64,000 nucleotides of DNA from Myxococcales bacterium (GCA_025359105.1 JANYHK010000005.1:41252-105251); one strand, 5' to 3'. Positions 34,552-43,616 are shown, numbered from the stretch's first letter. The notes: generated by a model from the letters alone, not told the origin. Made by a program: numbers and translations.

Positions 34552-35672
34552 TCGCGGCCATGAAGACGCGCCTCGCGAGATTTTTCGCGCTCGTGATCAC
34601 GATCTGCGCGATCGCGCTGCCCGGGCTCGCGCGCGCCGACGAGCCCGTGCTCGCGCCGCCGCGCGATGTGCCGCTCGTCCTTCGCGCGGAGTCGCTCAAG
34701 GTGCCGCCCGTGCCGGCGACGTACCAGCAGAAGGATCTAGGCTGGATCAAATTCTCCTACGTGCCGAGCGCGCACGAGCGCGTCGCTCCGCTCATTCGCG
34801 ACGCCGAGGAGATCAAGGCGCGCCTGACCGACGAGCTCGGACAGCCGGTCCTCACCCACGTCGAGGTGCGCATCGCGCGCACGCCGGAGGAGATGGCCAC
34901 GCTGGCGCCGCTCGAGGCGCCGCCTCCGCCGTACGGGAGCGGCGTGGCCTACCTGCAGCTCCACCTCGTGCTCCTGACGTTGCAGGCGCCGCAGTCGAAC
35001 GAAGGCGTCGATCTCGACGAGGTCTTTCGCCACGAGCTCGCCCACGTCGCGCTCGAGGACGCCGTCGCCGGTCGCCACGTTCCGCGCTGGTTCAACGAGG
35101 GCCTCGCGATCTACGAGTCGCAGGAGAACCCGTGGCTGCGCATGAAGAGCCTCGGCGACGCGGCGCTCTCCGGAACGCTCCTGCCCCTCGCAGACATCGA
35201 CAAGAGCTTCCCCGACGGCGGTTACGAAGTCAGCGTCGCGTACGCCGAGTCCGCGGACTTCGTACGCTTCATGATGCGCAAGGCCGACCACGAGCGCTTC
35301 GTGCGGATGATCGATCGCGTCCGAGCTGGCCAATCGTTCGATCGCGCCGTCGCCGACGCGTACTCGAGCGATCTGAAGAAGATGGAGTTTCAGTGGCATG
35401 AGGAGCTGAACAGGCGCTTCACCTACATCCCGGCCCTCACCGGCGGATCGCTCATCTGGGTCTTCGTCATCGGCGCGCTCGTTTACGGCTACGTCAAGAA
35501 GCGCCGCCGCGCGAAGGCGACGCTCGCGCGCTGGGAGAAGGAGGAGGCCGCCGCGCTCGACGCCATCCAGGCCGCGAAGGAGGTCGACGCGCGCCCGACC
35601 TTCGAGCAGATCGTCGCCAAGGCCGACCTGCCCCGGGTCGAGCACGAGGGGGGCTGGCATACTTTGCACTGA
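34548..35672 (+). CDS. Membrane-anchored gluzincin peptidase (HExxH)
   Basis: 374 residues if it starts at the GTG overlapping the previous stop by 4 bases (AGG seven bases upstream); the ATG at 34560 is the alternative. Signal peptide (FFALVITICAIALPGLARA), the zinc motif HELAHVALED with the third ligand in WFNEGLAIYESQE (peptidase MA/gluzincin pattern), then a C-terminal membrane helix (GGSLIWVFVIGALVYGYV) and a charged cytoplasmic tail. Last gene of the cluster; the terminator overlaps its stop. Confidence 0.8.
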   Translation: MIAAMKTRLARFFALVITICAIALPGLARADEPVLAPPRDVPLVLRAESLKVPPVPATYQQKDLGWIKFSYVPSAHERVAPLIRDAEEIKARLTDELGQPVLTHVEVRIARTPEEMATLAPLEAPPPPYGSGVAYLQLHLVLLTLQAPQSNEGVDLDEVFRHELAHVALEDAVAGRHVPRWFNEGLAIYESQENPWLRMKSLGDAALSGTLLPLADIDKSFPDGGYEVSVAYAESADFVRFMMRKADHERFVRMIDRVRAGQSFDRAVADAYSSDLKKMEFQWHEELNRRFTYIPALTGGSLIWVFVIGALVYGYVKKRRRAKATLARWEKEEAAALDAIQAAKEVDARPTFEQIVAKADLPRVEHEGGWHTLH

Positions 35673-35696
35673 CGAGGTCAGTGCAAAGTCTTTTCG
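35661..35696 (+). terminator. Rho-independent terminator spanning the stop codon
   Basis: A perfect 13-bp inverted repeat (ACTTTGCACTGAC, loop GAG, GTCAGTGCAAAGT; 35661-35689) is followed by CTTTTCGTTT. The TGA stop of the peptidase gene (35670-35672) lies inside the left arm. Confidence 0.85.
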
Positions 35697-35715
35697 TTTG
35701 GTGGGGCATTCGCCA

Positions 35716-35781
35716 CCTCATCGCTTCGCGATGAGGCTCCCCGCGTCGACCTGCGGTCGAAGGCCTGCTGTGAGGCAGGCC
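35716..35781. repeat. Array of three consecutive perfect hairpins
   Basis: CCTCATCGC-TTC-GCGATGAGG (35716-35736), TCGACC-TGC-GGTCGA (35746-35760) and GGCCTGC-TGTGAG-GCAGGCC (35762-35781). They lie between the terminator and the convergent VWA gene. Possible REP-type repeat, transcript-stabilising structure or small RNA; no U-run follows. Confidence 0.55.
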
Positions 35782-35874
35782 GGCGAGCCTGGAGGTTAGG
35801 GCCTGTCCCAGATTTCAGGAAGCTCGCTCTCCACGTTTACGGGCGAGATATCGGGACGGGCCCTACTCGAGTGG

Positions 35875-37050
35875 CTATTTCGGGCCGACCGTGGGGCAGC
35901 CCTCGATGACGCGGACGTCGAGGACTGCGCCGCTGAGCACGCGATCGCACGTCGTGCCGACGAGGGTGATCGTCGCGTTGTCGAGCGTCCAGCCGTTCAG
36001 CGGATCCTTCGTGACCGGTTGCTCGTCGAGGAAGACGTTTACGAGGCTCGGATCGGCGGGCGGACCGGAGAGCGTGAGCGTGCAGGTGGCGATGATCTTC
36101 GCGGCGATCTGCGAGAGCGCCACGAGCAGCGCCGACTCGTCGGCGGTATCGACGCGGTAGTAAAAGGGGGAGGTCTTGCGCGCGGTGTGGCCCGCCTGCG
36201 CGAGCTTGTCGAGCACGCCGGCGTAGGGGCCGCTGCCCGGGACGCCGACGACGTAGGTGTCGATCCCCACCGCTTCGAGCTCCGTCACAGCGTCCACCGT
36301 CGTCTGCCCGTCGAGGCACGACTCGGCGCCGTACTGCGGGGTCGCGCAGCAGTTCGGCGGTGTGTTCGGGAGGCAGCCGGCGCTGGCGGACTCGATGTTC
36401 GGGATGCAGGTGGTCTCGTCGCACTGCGCCCGCGGGTTGCAGTTGGGGCCGCCGTCGGTGGCGAGGATGACGTAGACCTTCCCGCCGATCCCGGTGAGGC
36501 GACTCTTGAGGTTGCGGAGCGTCTGTGAGGTCGGCGTGCCGCCGTTGGCGCGGACGTTGGTGGCGAGTGCCAGCGAGCGCGTGGTGAAGCCGGGGGTCCC
36601 CGGAGGGAAGTCGCCGCGGCGCGGGCGCATCACCTCGAGGCCCGCCGTGCAGTCGTCGAGGGTCGGGTTCGGGAACACCGCGGCGCCGAAGCTCGCGCGC
36701 GGCCCGACCGCCGTGACGAGCTGCTGGGTGACGGCGCGCACCGTCTGCCACTTGTTGTCCGTGTTCATGCTGCCGGAGCGATCGAGCACGAAGTAGATCG
36801 TCGGCGCTTCGGTCTGGAGTGGAACGTCGGTGCACCCGCAAATCCCGCCGTCGCTCGTCACGACCTCGCACTTGGGCGGTGCGAACGACGCGTCGTAGTC
36901 GAACTGGTTCGGCGGGCGCGCGCCGACGGCGGCGTCGGGGACGTAATCGGTGAACGATGCCGGCGGGTGCCCGTTGCCGCAGCCAGCTGCCGTGGCGAGC
37001 CCGGCGCCGATGAGCGCGGCGGCGTGCACGAGGCCTGGACGCGCACCCAT
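35875..37050 (-). CDS. VWA-domain lipoprotein
   Basis: 391 residues from the ATG at 37050; the longer frame upstream is antisense to the next gene. Lipoprotein signal AALIGAGLATAAGCGNG, then a von Willebrand A domain with the MIDAS motif DRSGSMN near residue 95 and the second-strand VYVILATDGGPNC. Cysteine pairs (CGC, CCATP) suggest disulphides. VWA lipoproteins bind other proteins through a metal ion; the partner is unknown. Divergent from the large repeat protein, 65 bases between starts. Confidence 0.85.
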   Translation of the reverse strand: MGARPGLVHAAALIGAGLATAAGCGNGHPPASFTDYVPDAAVGARPPNQFDYDASFAPPKCEVVTSDGGICGCTDVPLQTEAPTIYFVLDRSGSMNTDNKWQTVRAVTQQLVTAVGPRASFGAAVFPNPTLDDCTAGLEVMRPRRGDFPPGTPGFTTRSLALATNVRANGGTPTSQTLRNLKSRLTGIGGKVYVILATDGGPNCNPRAQCDETTCIPNIESASAGCLPNTPPNCCATPQYGAESCLDGQTTVDAVTELEAVGIDTYVVGVPGSGPYAGVLDKLAQAGHTARKTSPFYYRVDTADESALLVALSQIAAKIIATCTLTLSGPPADPSLVNVFLDEQPVTKDPLNGWTLDNATITLVGTTCDRVLSGAVLDVRVIEGCPTVGPK

Positions 37051-37115
37051 CACGGAATCGTAGCACCGCGGGAAAGAAGCGGTCGGGCTGTCGGTTGCGC
37101 TAGCGTTCGGACACG

Positions 37116-40043
37116 TTGCCCCGGCGAATTCTCGAGCTCCTGGCCCTCTTCGTGTGCGCCCTCGTGGTCGGCACAGTGCCGGGATCCGTCTTGCGGAAGG
37201 TCGCGTTCGTGCTGACCGCGCCGCCGCTCCCGGAGGCGACCGCCGATCGTGACGGCGTCCTCGTCGTGACCGTGAAGGCGGGCGGCGGAGCGGTGGCGGG
37301 CGCGTCGGTTCAGGCGTTCGCGATGCTCGGGGACAGCGCGTATTCAGCCGGGGCGAGCAAGAGCGACGCGGCGGGCGAGACGACCTTGCGCAGGCTTCCG
37401 CGCGGCGTGCACTGGATTCTCGTCGACGCGCCGGGGCGCGCGCGCGGCTCGTCGCAGCTGGTCCTCGTCGGCGGCGAGCGGGCGCTCGAGGTGGAGCTCG
37501 GGCCCGAGCACGTCGCGCCGCTCGAGGTAAAGGACGAGCAAGGCACACCGATCGCGGGCGCCGAGATCGAAGTCACCGGGGCGGAGCCGCTGCCCGTCGG
37601 CGCGCGAACGGCGGCGGACGGCCTCGCGAAGGTGGGCAGGCTCGGGCCCCCGCCCTGGCTGGTGACGGCGCGCGCGACCGGGTACGAGGAGGTCACCCAG
37701 CGAGGCGTGCGCGAGGCGGGCGCGCGGCTCACGCTGCGTCGCCTCGGCGCGCTCGTCGTCGAGGTGCGAGGAGAGGACGGCGCGCCGGCTCCGCTCGCGA
37801 AGGTGCTCGTCGCGGGACCGTCGCTCTGGCCGCCGCGCATGACCGAGACGACGGCCGCGGGCAAGGTGCGGATCGGCGCGCTCGCGTCGGGCGCGTATGC
37901 GCTGCGCGCGACGAAGGGCGATCTCGTCTCGCCGGTGGAGGTCTCGGTGCCGCTCGCGCGCGGCGAGGAGCGGAACGTCGTGCTCAGGCTCGCGCCGGGC
38001 GTCCGCGTTCCGGTGCGCGTCGCGACGGAGGACGACGAGCCGGTCGCGTCCGCGCGCGTCACGCTCGCCGAAGGGGGCATCTCGCCGTTTCCGCTGGAAG
38101 CGACGACGGACAAGGCGGGGCGCGCCACGCTCGGGCCGATCGCGCGTGGTCCTGCCTCGCTGTCCGCGAGCGCGGACGGCTTCGTACCGCGCGGCGCCAT
38201 CGGAGTCCCCGAGCCGCTCGCCGGCGACGTGAAGGTGCTCCTCACGCGCGCTGGCACGCTCGCGGGTCGCGTCGTCGACACGCGCGGTTTTCCTGTCGAC
38301 GGCGCGAGCCTCGTCGTCGTGGGCACGGATTTCTCGGGCGCCCCGATCGACGAGGACCCGCGGCGCGCGCGCTTCCGAGAGGCGCATTTCGCCGCGACGC
38401 TGCGCGGGCCGTCGCCGCTCCTGCCGATGGGTGAGCTCGGTGTGATGCCCGGTCCGGTGCCTCCGATTCCCCACGCGGTCAGCTTCGCTGCGCCGCTTCC
38501 GGTGGCGGGCGCCCCGGCGCAAGCGGCGCCTCCGCCGGAGCCCTGGGTCACTCGGGGAGATGGGACGTTTCGCGCTGCGCCGGTGTCACCCGGTCGCGTT
38601 CGCGTGCTCGTTCGCCACCCGCAGTTCACCGATGCGCTCAGCGAGTCGGTCACGCTGCGCTCGGGCGCGGAGGCCACCATCGACGTGGTGATGCGGCGCG
38701 GCGGGACGCTGGAGGGCCGCGTGCTCGACGCGAGCGGCCGGCCGGTCGCCGGCGCGCACGTCACGGTCGCCGCCGTGCGTGGCGCGATGGAGCGCGCGAC
38801 GCGCAGCGCAGCGGACGGGACCTTCGCGTTCGCGTCGGTGCCCGAGGAGCTCACCGTCTCCGTCGCGCGCGACACCGATCCCGAGCCGGTCGCGCGCGTG
38901 CCCGTCACCGTTCCAGAGGGGGAGAAGCGCGCGATCACCGTGACGCTGCCGGAGCCGCGCCCGCCGCTCGACGCGCGCGTGACCGACGACCGCGGCTACC
39001 CGATCGACGCGGCGCAGCTCTCCGTGCAGTCGCTCGATCCGGCGTCTCCGCTGCGGGTGACGGCGTTCACGACGGCGCGCGGTGAGGCGCAAATCCCCGG
39101 CGCCCGCGGCCTCGCGCTGCGCGTGGAGGTGCGCGCGCCCGGGCGCGCCCCGAAGGTCGTGAGCGTCGAGGCCGCCGCCGCGGGTCTGCTCGTGGTGATG
39201 CAGGCGGCAGAGTCGGCGAAGGGAGAGGTCCGCGCCGCACGTGGTCGCGGCGACGCCATCGAGGGGGCAGAAATCGTCGTGTACACCGAGCTCGGCGCGC
39301 GCCATGCCACCACCGATCGCGACGGGGTCTTCACGCTCGGAGAGCTCGCCGCTGGTCCCGCGCGGTTGCGCGTCCGCGCCGCCGGCTTCGCCCCCAAGGA
39401 GCTGGCGGTCGCCATCGACGCGAACGGCGGCGGCCGCGCGACGCAGCTCCCACGCGTCGAGCTGGGGGGCGAGGGGATCGTCGAAGGCGTCGTCGTCGAC
39501 GCGCGCGGCGAGCCTGTGCAAGGCGCACGCATCGCCAAGGACCGTGTGCCCGTGTACCTCGCCGTAGGGGCCACACCGCCCGGCGTCGCCGTGAGCGACG
39601 CGCGGGGTCGTTTCCGCCTCGCCGAGCTCCCGGAGGGCACCTGCACCCTCGAGATCTATGCGCCCGACGTGGGCCGGATGCGCCTCGAGGGCGTGCGCGT
39701 CGTCGCCGGGCGCGCGAGCGACGCCGGACGAGTCACCTTGCGCAAGGACACCGGTCCGGCGGACGCCGTGGCGGCGGGCGCGCGCGGAGGCGTCGCCGTC
39801 ACGCTCGGCGAGACGAGCTTCCGCGAGGTGATCCTCGTCTCCGTCGCCGAGGCGTCGGAGGCGGAGCGCGCCGGCCTCGCGCCCGGCGATCTGCTCGACG
39901 AGATCGACGGCGCGAAGGTCGCGACGATCCTCGAGGCGCGCGCCAAGCTGAACGGCCCTGTCGGCGACGACGTCGTCCTCAAGCTGCGCCGCGCCGACCG
40001 CACCCTCACCCTCCGCGTCCCTCGCGAGGAGGTCCGCAGGTAG
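37116..40043 (+). CDS. Large exported protein: carboxypeptidase-regulatory-like repeats plus PDZ
   Basis: 975 residues starting at a TTG (MPRRILELLALFVCALVVG, a membrane anchor or signal). About eight beta-sandwich repeats of the CarboxypepD_reg/SpaA type follow, each with a G-x-V-x-D/A-x-x-G-x-P-V-x-G-A pattern such as GRVVDTRGFPVDGASLVVVG, GRVLDASGRPVAGAHVTVAA and GVVVDARGEPVQGARIAKDR. The last 90 residues are a PDZ domain (VSVAEASEAERAGLAPGDLL). It is likely periplasmic, with the PDZ recognising C-termini of exported proteins. No protease domain is present. Confidence 0.8.
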   Translation: MPRRILELLALFVCALVVGTVPGSVLRKVAFVLTAPPLPEATADRDGVLVVTVKAGGGAVAGASVQAFAMLGDSAYSAGASKSDAAGETTLRRLPRGVHWILVDAPGRARGSSQLVLVGGERALEVELGPEHVAPLEVKDEQGTPIAGAEIEVTGAEPLPVGARTAADGLAKVGRLGPPPWLVTARATGYEEVTQRGVREAGARLTLRRLGALVVEVRGEDGAPAPLAKVLVAGPSLWPPRMTETTAAGKVRIGALASGAYALRATKGDLVSPVEVSVPLARGEERNVVLRLAPGVRVPVRVATEDDEPVASARVTLAEGGISPFPLEATTDKAGRATLGPIARGPASLSASADGFVPRGAIGVPEPLAGDVKVLLTRAGTLAGRVVDTRGFPVDGASLVVVGTDFSGAPIDEDPRRARFREAHFAATLRGPSPLLPMGELGVMPGPVPPIPHAVSFAAPLPVAGAPAQAAPPPEPWVTRGDGTFRAAPVSPGRVRVLVRHPQFTDALSESVTLRSGAEATIDVVMRRGGTLEGRVLDASGRPVAGAHVTVAAVRGAMERATRSAADGTFAFASVPEELTVSVARDTDPEPVARVPVTVPEGEKRAITVTLPEPRPPLDARVTDDRGYPIDAAQLSVQSLDPASPLRVTAFTTARGEAQIPGARGLALRVEVRAPGRAPKVVSVEAAAAGLLVVMQAAESAKGEVRAARGRGDAIEGAEIVVYTELGARHATTDRDGVFTLGELAAGPARLRVRAAGFAPKELAVAIDANGGGRATQLPRVELGGEGIVEGVVVDARGEPVQGARIAKDRVPVYLAVGATPPGVAVSDARGRFRLAELPEGTCTLEIYAPDVGRMRLEGVRVVAGRASDAGRVTLRKDTGPADAVAAGARGGVAVTLGETSFREVILVSVAEASEAERAGLAPGDLLDEIDGAKVATILEARAKLNGPVGDDVVLKLRRADRTLTLRVPREEVRR

Positions 40044-40061
40044 GCAGGCTGGCGGGGCAGA

Positions 40062-40454
40062 CTACGGAGGCGCGGGCGTCTCGCGGCGGAAGAGGATCGT
40101 CTTGCCCTCGAGGACGCTCCACTTCATCGTCCGCTCGTCGATGAACGTGAACGTCTGCGGATCGGTCGGGCCGTCGCCGTCCGTCCAGATGGTGACCTGG
40201 GTCTTCTCCTCGGTCTTGACGCGGAACTTCCCCGCCTGCTTGCCCTTCGGCGTGGCGACGACGATGTTCTCGCCGCGGATGTCGAGCTCCGTTCCGGTGG
40301 CAAAGAGGTCGGCCGAGGCCTGGACGTCGGGCGCGACCCCCTCGGCGCTGACCCCGCGCCAGTGCCCCTCGAGGCGCGGGGAACCCTTGTGGCCGCAGCC
40401 GAACAGGGCGGTCGCGAGCGCGGTCGCGACGGAGCAGAGGACCAGTCGCTTCAT
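40062..40454 (-). CDS. Small lipoprotein
   Basis: 130 residues; signal LCSVATALATALFGCGHKG with lipobox. The rest is beta-rich (FTFIDERTMKWSVLEGKTIL, a lipocalin-like pattern). Function unknown. It ends 18 bp from the convergent PDZ protein gene and is 26 bp downstream of the kinase gene on the same strand, so it may be co-transcribed with it. Confidence 0.65.
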   Translation of the reverse strand: MKRLVLCSVATALATALFGCGHKGSPRLEGHWRGVSAEGVAPDVQASADLFATGTELDIRGENIVVATPKGKQAGKFRVKTEEKTQVTIWTDGDGPTDPQTFTFIDERTMKWSVLEGKTILFRRETPAPP

Positions 40455-40480
40455 CCGGCCCGCGAGCATACCCCGAAGCG

Positions 40481-41818
40481 TCATTTGAGCAGGATTGAAA
40501 CGATGATGAGCAGGACGAAGATCGCGCCGAAGCCGACGCCCGCCCACACCGCCCAGTGCACGCCGCTGTCTGGCGCGGGGGGAGGGTGCGACCGCACCAT
40601 CGGTGGAGGCCCCCAGACGTACGGCGTGAGCGGAGGCGGCGGCGGCACCCACGGGGCCGCCTCGGCGGCTGGCGCGGGAATCGCCGCGGGTGCAGAGGGC
40701 CGGCCCGGGAGGGGCGCAAATGGCGGGACCGGCGCAGTTGGCGCCTGCGGCGGTACCTGCACGAGCGCCGCTGTTGGCGCGGCAACGGTCTCCGCCACCG
40801 GCGTCGGTCCTGACGCCGGCATCGGCTGCGTCAGCCCGCGCATCGCGCCGCGCGCCTTCGCCGACGGGATCTCCAGAGTAGCGGCGGGCTTCGAGGCGGC
40901 GATCGCCTTGGTGAGCGCGTCCCACATCTGCTCGAGATTCGCGTGCCTCGCACGCGGCTCGACCGACAGCGCGCGCGCGAGCACGGCCTCGACCGCATCG
41001 GGCACGGTGGCGCCGCGCGCTCGCGGTGTCGGCCGGCGGTTCTTGTCGGTCGCCTCCAGGAGGATGGCCATCACCTCACGACCGTCCACCGGAGGCTTGC
41101 CAGTGAGCACCTCGACGAACACGAGCGCGAACGAGTAGACGTCGGTGTGCAGCCCGGTGGCTCCGAGGCGCCGATCGAGCTGCTCCGGCGCCGCGTAGAA
41201 CGGCGTGAACGACATGAAGGCGGTGGGGCCCGCGATGAGATCGTCCCCGAGGATGACCTTCGCGATCCCGAAGTCGAGGACCTTCATCGTCGGCGTGGGC
41301 GGCACGTCGCCGGTCGTCGTCAGGAAGAAATTCGCCGGCTTCACGTCGCGGTGCGCGACGTGCTGGTGGTGCGCGGCGATGAGCCCACGCGCGGCCGGCT
41401 CCAGCAGCGCGATCGTCTCGCCGAGCCCACGCCCGCCGCGCCGCTCCGCGAAGCGCGCGTTGAGGTCCGCCGCGAGCGAGAGGCCTTCGAGCCACTCGAG
41501 CACGACGAACGGCGCCCACGCGCCGCTCGGCGTGGTCACCGCGCCGAAGCCGATCGACCGCACGACGTTGAGCGACGCCTGCGAGAGGACGTACTGCAGC
41601 TTCGCCTCCTCGCGGAACTTGCCGAGGATGACGTTCTGCGTCGGCGCGTCGAGCTCGGGCAGCTTCAGCACCTTGACCGCGACGGGCTGCTCGAAGGTGA
41701 GGTGGAAGCCGCGGTAGACGACGCCATACCCGCCCTGACCGACGACGGCGTCGATGCGGTACTGCCCGTCGAGGATGGTCCCGACGAGGCCGAAGAGATC
41801 GGACGGCGCCTCTGCCAC
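40481..41818 (-). CDS. Tail-anchored Ser/Thr protein kinase
   Basis: 445 residues. Kinase domain at 15-290: GQGGYGVVYRGFHL, VAVKVLKL (catalytic Lys), HRDVKPANFFLT, KVLDFGIAKV and the APEQLDRR activation segment. A Pro/Ala-rich linker follows, then a C-terminal helix (VWAGVGFGAIFVLLIIVSIL) with no sensor domain beyond it, so the protein is a tail-anchored kinase. It is the third gene of a minus-strand cluster with carbonic anhydrase and thioesterase. Confidence 0.9.
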   Translation of the reverse strand: MAEAPSDLFGLVGTILDGQYRIDAVVGQGGYGVVYRGFHLTFEQPVAVKVLKLPELDAPTQNVILGKFREEAKLQYVLSQASLNVVRSIGFGAVTTPSGAWAPFVVLEWLEGLSLAADLNARFAERRGGRGLGETIALLEPAARGLIAAHHQHVAHRDVKPANFFLTTTGDVPPTPTMKVLDFGIAKVILGDDLIAGPTAFMSFTPFYAAPEQLDRRLGATGLHTDVYSFALVFVEVLTGKPPVDGREVMAILLEATDKNRRPTPRARGATVPDAVEAVLARALSVEPRARHANLEQMWDALTKAIAASKPAATLEIPSAKARGAMRGLTQPMPASGPTPVAETVAAPTAALVQVPPQAPTAPVPPFAPLPGRPSAPAAIPAPAAEAAPWVPPPPPLTPYVWGPPPMVRSHPPPAPDSGVHWAVWAGVGFGAIFVLLIIVSILLK

Positions 41819-41828
41819 GGCAGCCAGT

Positions 41829-42296
41829 CTATCGCAGTCGCGCCGTGCCGGGCGCGGACTCCCCGGCGACGAACGAAGCGAGCATTGCCGCGGTGAAGCG
41901 GTGGAGCTTGTGGGCGTCGTCGATGCAGGCGAGTCGGGTTGTGCCCTCGCAGAGCAGCGCCTCGTCCCGCGAGATGCGGTAGGCGTAGCGGAGCGAGACG
42001 CTGCGCAGCTCGACGAGGCTCGTCTCGATCGTGAGCACCTCGTCGAAGCGCGCCGGCGCGCGGTAGCGCACGTTCGCGTCGACGACCGGCAGGTGCCGGC
42101 CTCCCGCTGCCCAGGCCGCGTAGGTCACGCCGCGCTTGTGGAGCCAGTCGACGCGGCCGGCCTCCATGTACGCGAGGTAGTTGCCGTGGTGGACGATTCC
42201 CATGAGATCGGTCTCGCAGAAGCGGACGCGTAGCTCGCACCGGCTCGTGGCGCGCGCGGGATCGAGGACGGCATCGGTGGATCTGTGGCTTGTCAC
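41829..42296 (-). CDS. Acyl-CoA thioesterase, 4HBT family (YbgC-like)
   Basis: 155 residues from the GTG at 42296, which overlaps the carbonic anhydrase stop by 4 bases. Hot-dog fold with the active-site segment ETDLMGIVHHGNYLAYMEAG (Asp-x-x-Gly-Ile-Val-His), RVDWLHKRGV and RYRAPARFDEVLTIETSL. Family members hydrolyse short- or medium-chain acyl-CoA or acyl-ACP thioesters. Stop lies 10 bp before the kinase gene. Confidence 0.85.
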   Translation of the reverse strand: MTSHRSTDAVLDPARATSRCELRVRFCETDLMGIVHHGNYLAYMEAGRVDWLHKRGVTYAAWAAGGRHLPVVDANVRYRAPARFDEVLTIETSLVELRSVSLRYAYRISRDEALLCEGTTRLACIDDAHKLHRFTAAMLASFVAGESAPGTARLR

Positions 42297-42970
42297 GGCG
42301 GCGGGCGCGAGCTCAATGAAGGGCGCGATTGCCCCTCGGGGGCGAGGAGCGCGAAATCTTCGCGGGCCGGATCGTAGTCGTATACCTCGCCCGTCGCGAT
42401 CTTGAAGACCCACCCGTTCATCGCGAGCTTGCCGGCCGCGAGGCGCTCGCGGACGAACGAATACGTGCGCAAGTTCTCGAGCTGCACGAGCACGTTCTCT
42501 TCGACGGCCGCCGTCATGAGCGCCTCGCCCGTCAGGTCGCCGTAGCGCTCCGCGAGGATCAGGGGGATGGCGCTCGAGGCCTCGAGCCAGCGGGAGACGA
42601 AGTCGAGGTGCTTCGCGCGCTCCGGGTGCATGATGGCGTCGATCGCGCCGCACTGGGTGTGGCCGCAGACGATGACGTTCTCGACCTCGAGCATCTCTAC
42701 CGCGTACTGAATCGCCGCCGCCACGCCGCCGATGATGCCCCGCTCGACCGAGGGCACGATGTTGCCGACGTTGCGCACGATGAACAGCTCCCCCGGCGCC
42801 GAGTTCGTGATGATCTCGGGGACGACGCGCGAGTCGCTGCACGTGATGAACAGCGTCTCGGGCCGCTGCCCGGCTTCGGCGAGCTGCTCGAAAAGGCGAC
42901 GGTTGTCGGCGAAGTAGTTGGCTTGGAATTGGTGGATGCCGCGGGCCAGCTTCTGCACGCGCCGGACCAT
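42293..42970 (-). CDS. Beta-class carbonic anhydrase
   Basis: 225 residues from the ATG at 42970 (MVRRVQKLARGIHQFQAN); an in-frame ATG at 43012 would add 14 residues. Zinc ligands and catalytic dyad are visible: ITCSDSRVVPE (Cys and Asp-Ser-Arg) and VIVCGHTQCGAIDA (His and Cys). It interconverts CO2 and bicarbonate in the cytoplasm. First gene of the cluster with the thioesterase and kinase; divergent from a membrane protein gene. Confidence 0.92.
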   Translation of the reverse strand: MVRRVQKLARGIHQFQANYFADNRRLFEQLAEAGQRPETLFITCSDSRVVPEIITNSAPGELFIVRNVGNIVPSVERGIIGGVAAAIQYAVEMLEVENVIVCGHTQCGAIDAIMHPERAKHLDFVSRWLEASSAIPLILAERYGDLTGEALMTAAVEENVLVQLENLRTYSFVRERLAAGKLAMNGWVFKIATGEVYDYDPAREDFALLAPEGQSRPSLSSRPPP

Positions 42971-43021
42971 ACCTCGATTTCCGGACTTTACGACGCCCCC
43001 CTTCGCCGCCATGGTCCAGGG

Positions 43022-43585
43022 GTGGAAAAGAAGCGCCGCCTGCCCGTCCTGAACGCGCCGCCCCCGGCCCCGCCGCCTGCAAAGGACGCGGAAGGGGGGC
43101 ACGACGAGGAGGAAGGGGAAGCGCGCCCGCCGTGGCACTGGATCGGCTTCGGTACGGTGGCTGTCTTTGCCGTGTGGCTCCCGCTCTCCTATGTGGCCGA
43201 GCTCGTCCGCGTGCGCGCGATGGTCGCCTGGATCGGGAGCCCAGAGAGCGCCGAGGCCACCGCCGCCGCGATCGCCGCGCTGTCGCCGGAGGCGCGCGCG
43301 AAGCTGGGGCTCGTCCTCTTCTTTACCCACGGCACGGCGCTCGCGATCGCGGGGTTCGCCGGGGGAATGCTCGTCGGTCGCTACGGGAGCGGCGCGGCGG
43401 GCGTCCGCGAGGCCGCGCTGGCCGGTCTCATGGCCGCGCTCGTGGCGACTGTGCTCGCGTGGGGCGGCGTCTCGTGGGTGCCGCTCGTCACGCTCGCCGT
43501 CGCCACCGCCGCCGCCGCCCTCGGAGGCCGCGCCGGCAAAGGTCGTCGGCCGGCTGCGCCACCCGCCGAGGCCGCGCCGAATTGA
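43022..43585 (+). CDS. Four-helix membrane protein
   Basis: 187 residues from a GTG at 43022. A Pro/Glu-rich cytoplasmic start (VLNAPPPAPPPAKDAEGGHD) is followed by WIGFGTVAVFAVWLPLSYVA, LVLFFTHGTALAIAGFAGG, LMAALVATVLAWGGVSWV and LVTLAVATAAAALGG. No family recognised. First gene of the miaE cluster. Confidence 0.6.
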   Translation: MEKKRRLPVLNAPPPAPPPAKDAEGGHDEEEGEARPPWHWIGFGTVAVFAVWLPLSYVAELVRVRAMVAWIGSPESAEATAAAIAALSPEARAKLGLVLFFTHGTALAIAGFAGGMLVGRYGSGAAGVREAALAGLMAALVATVLAWGGVSWVPLVTLAVATAAAALGGRAGKGRRPAAPPAEAAPN

Positions 43586-43616
43586 GGGGCCCGCGCTCGC
43601 GTGCTACGACGCCTTC

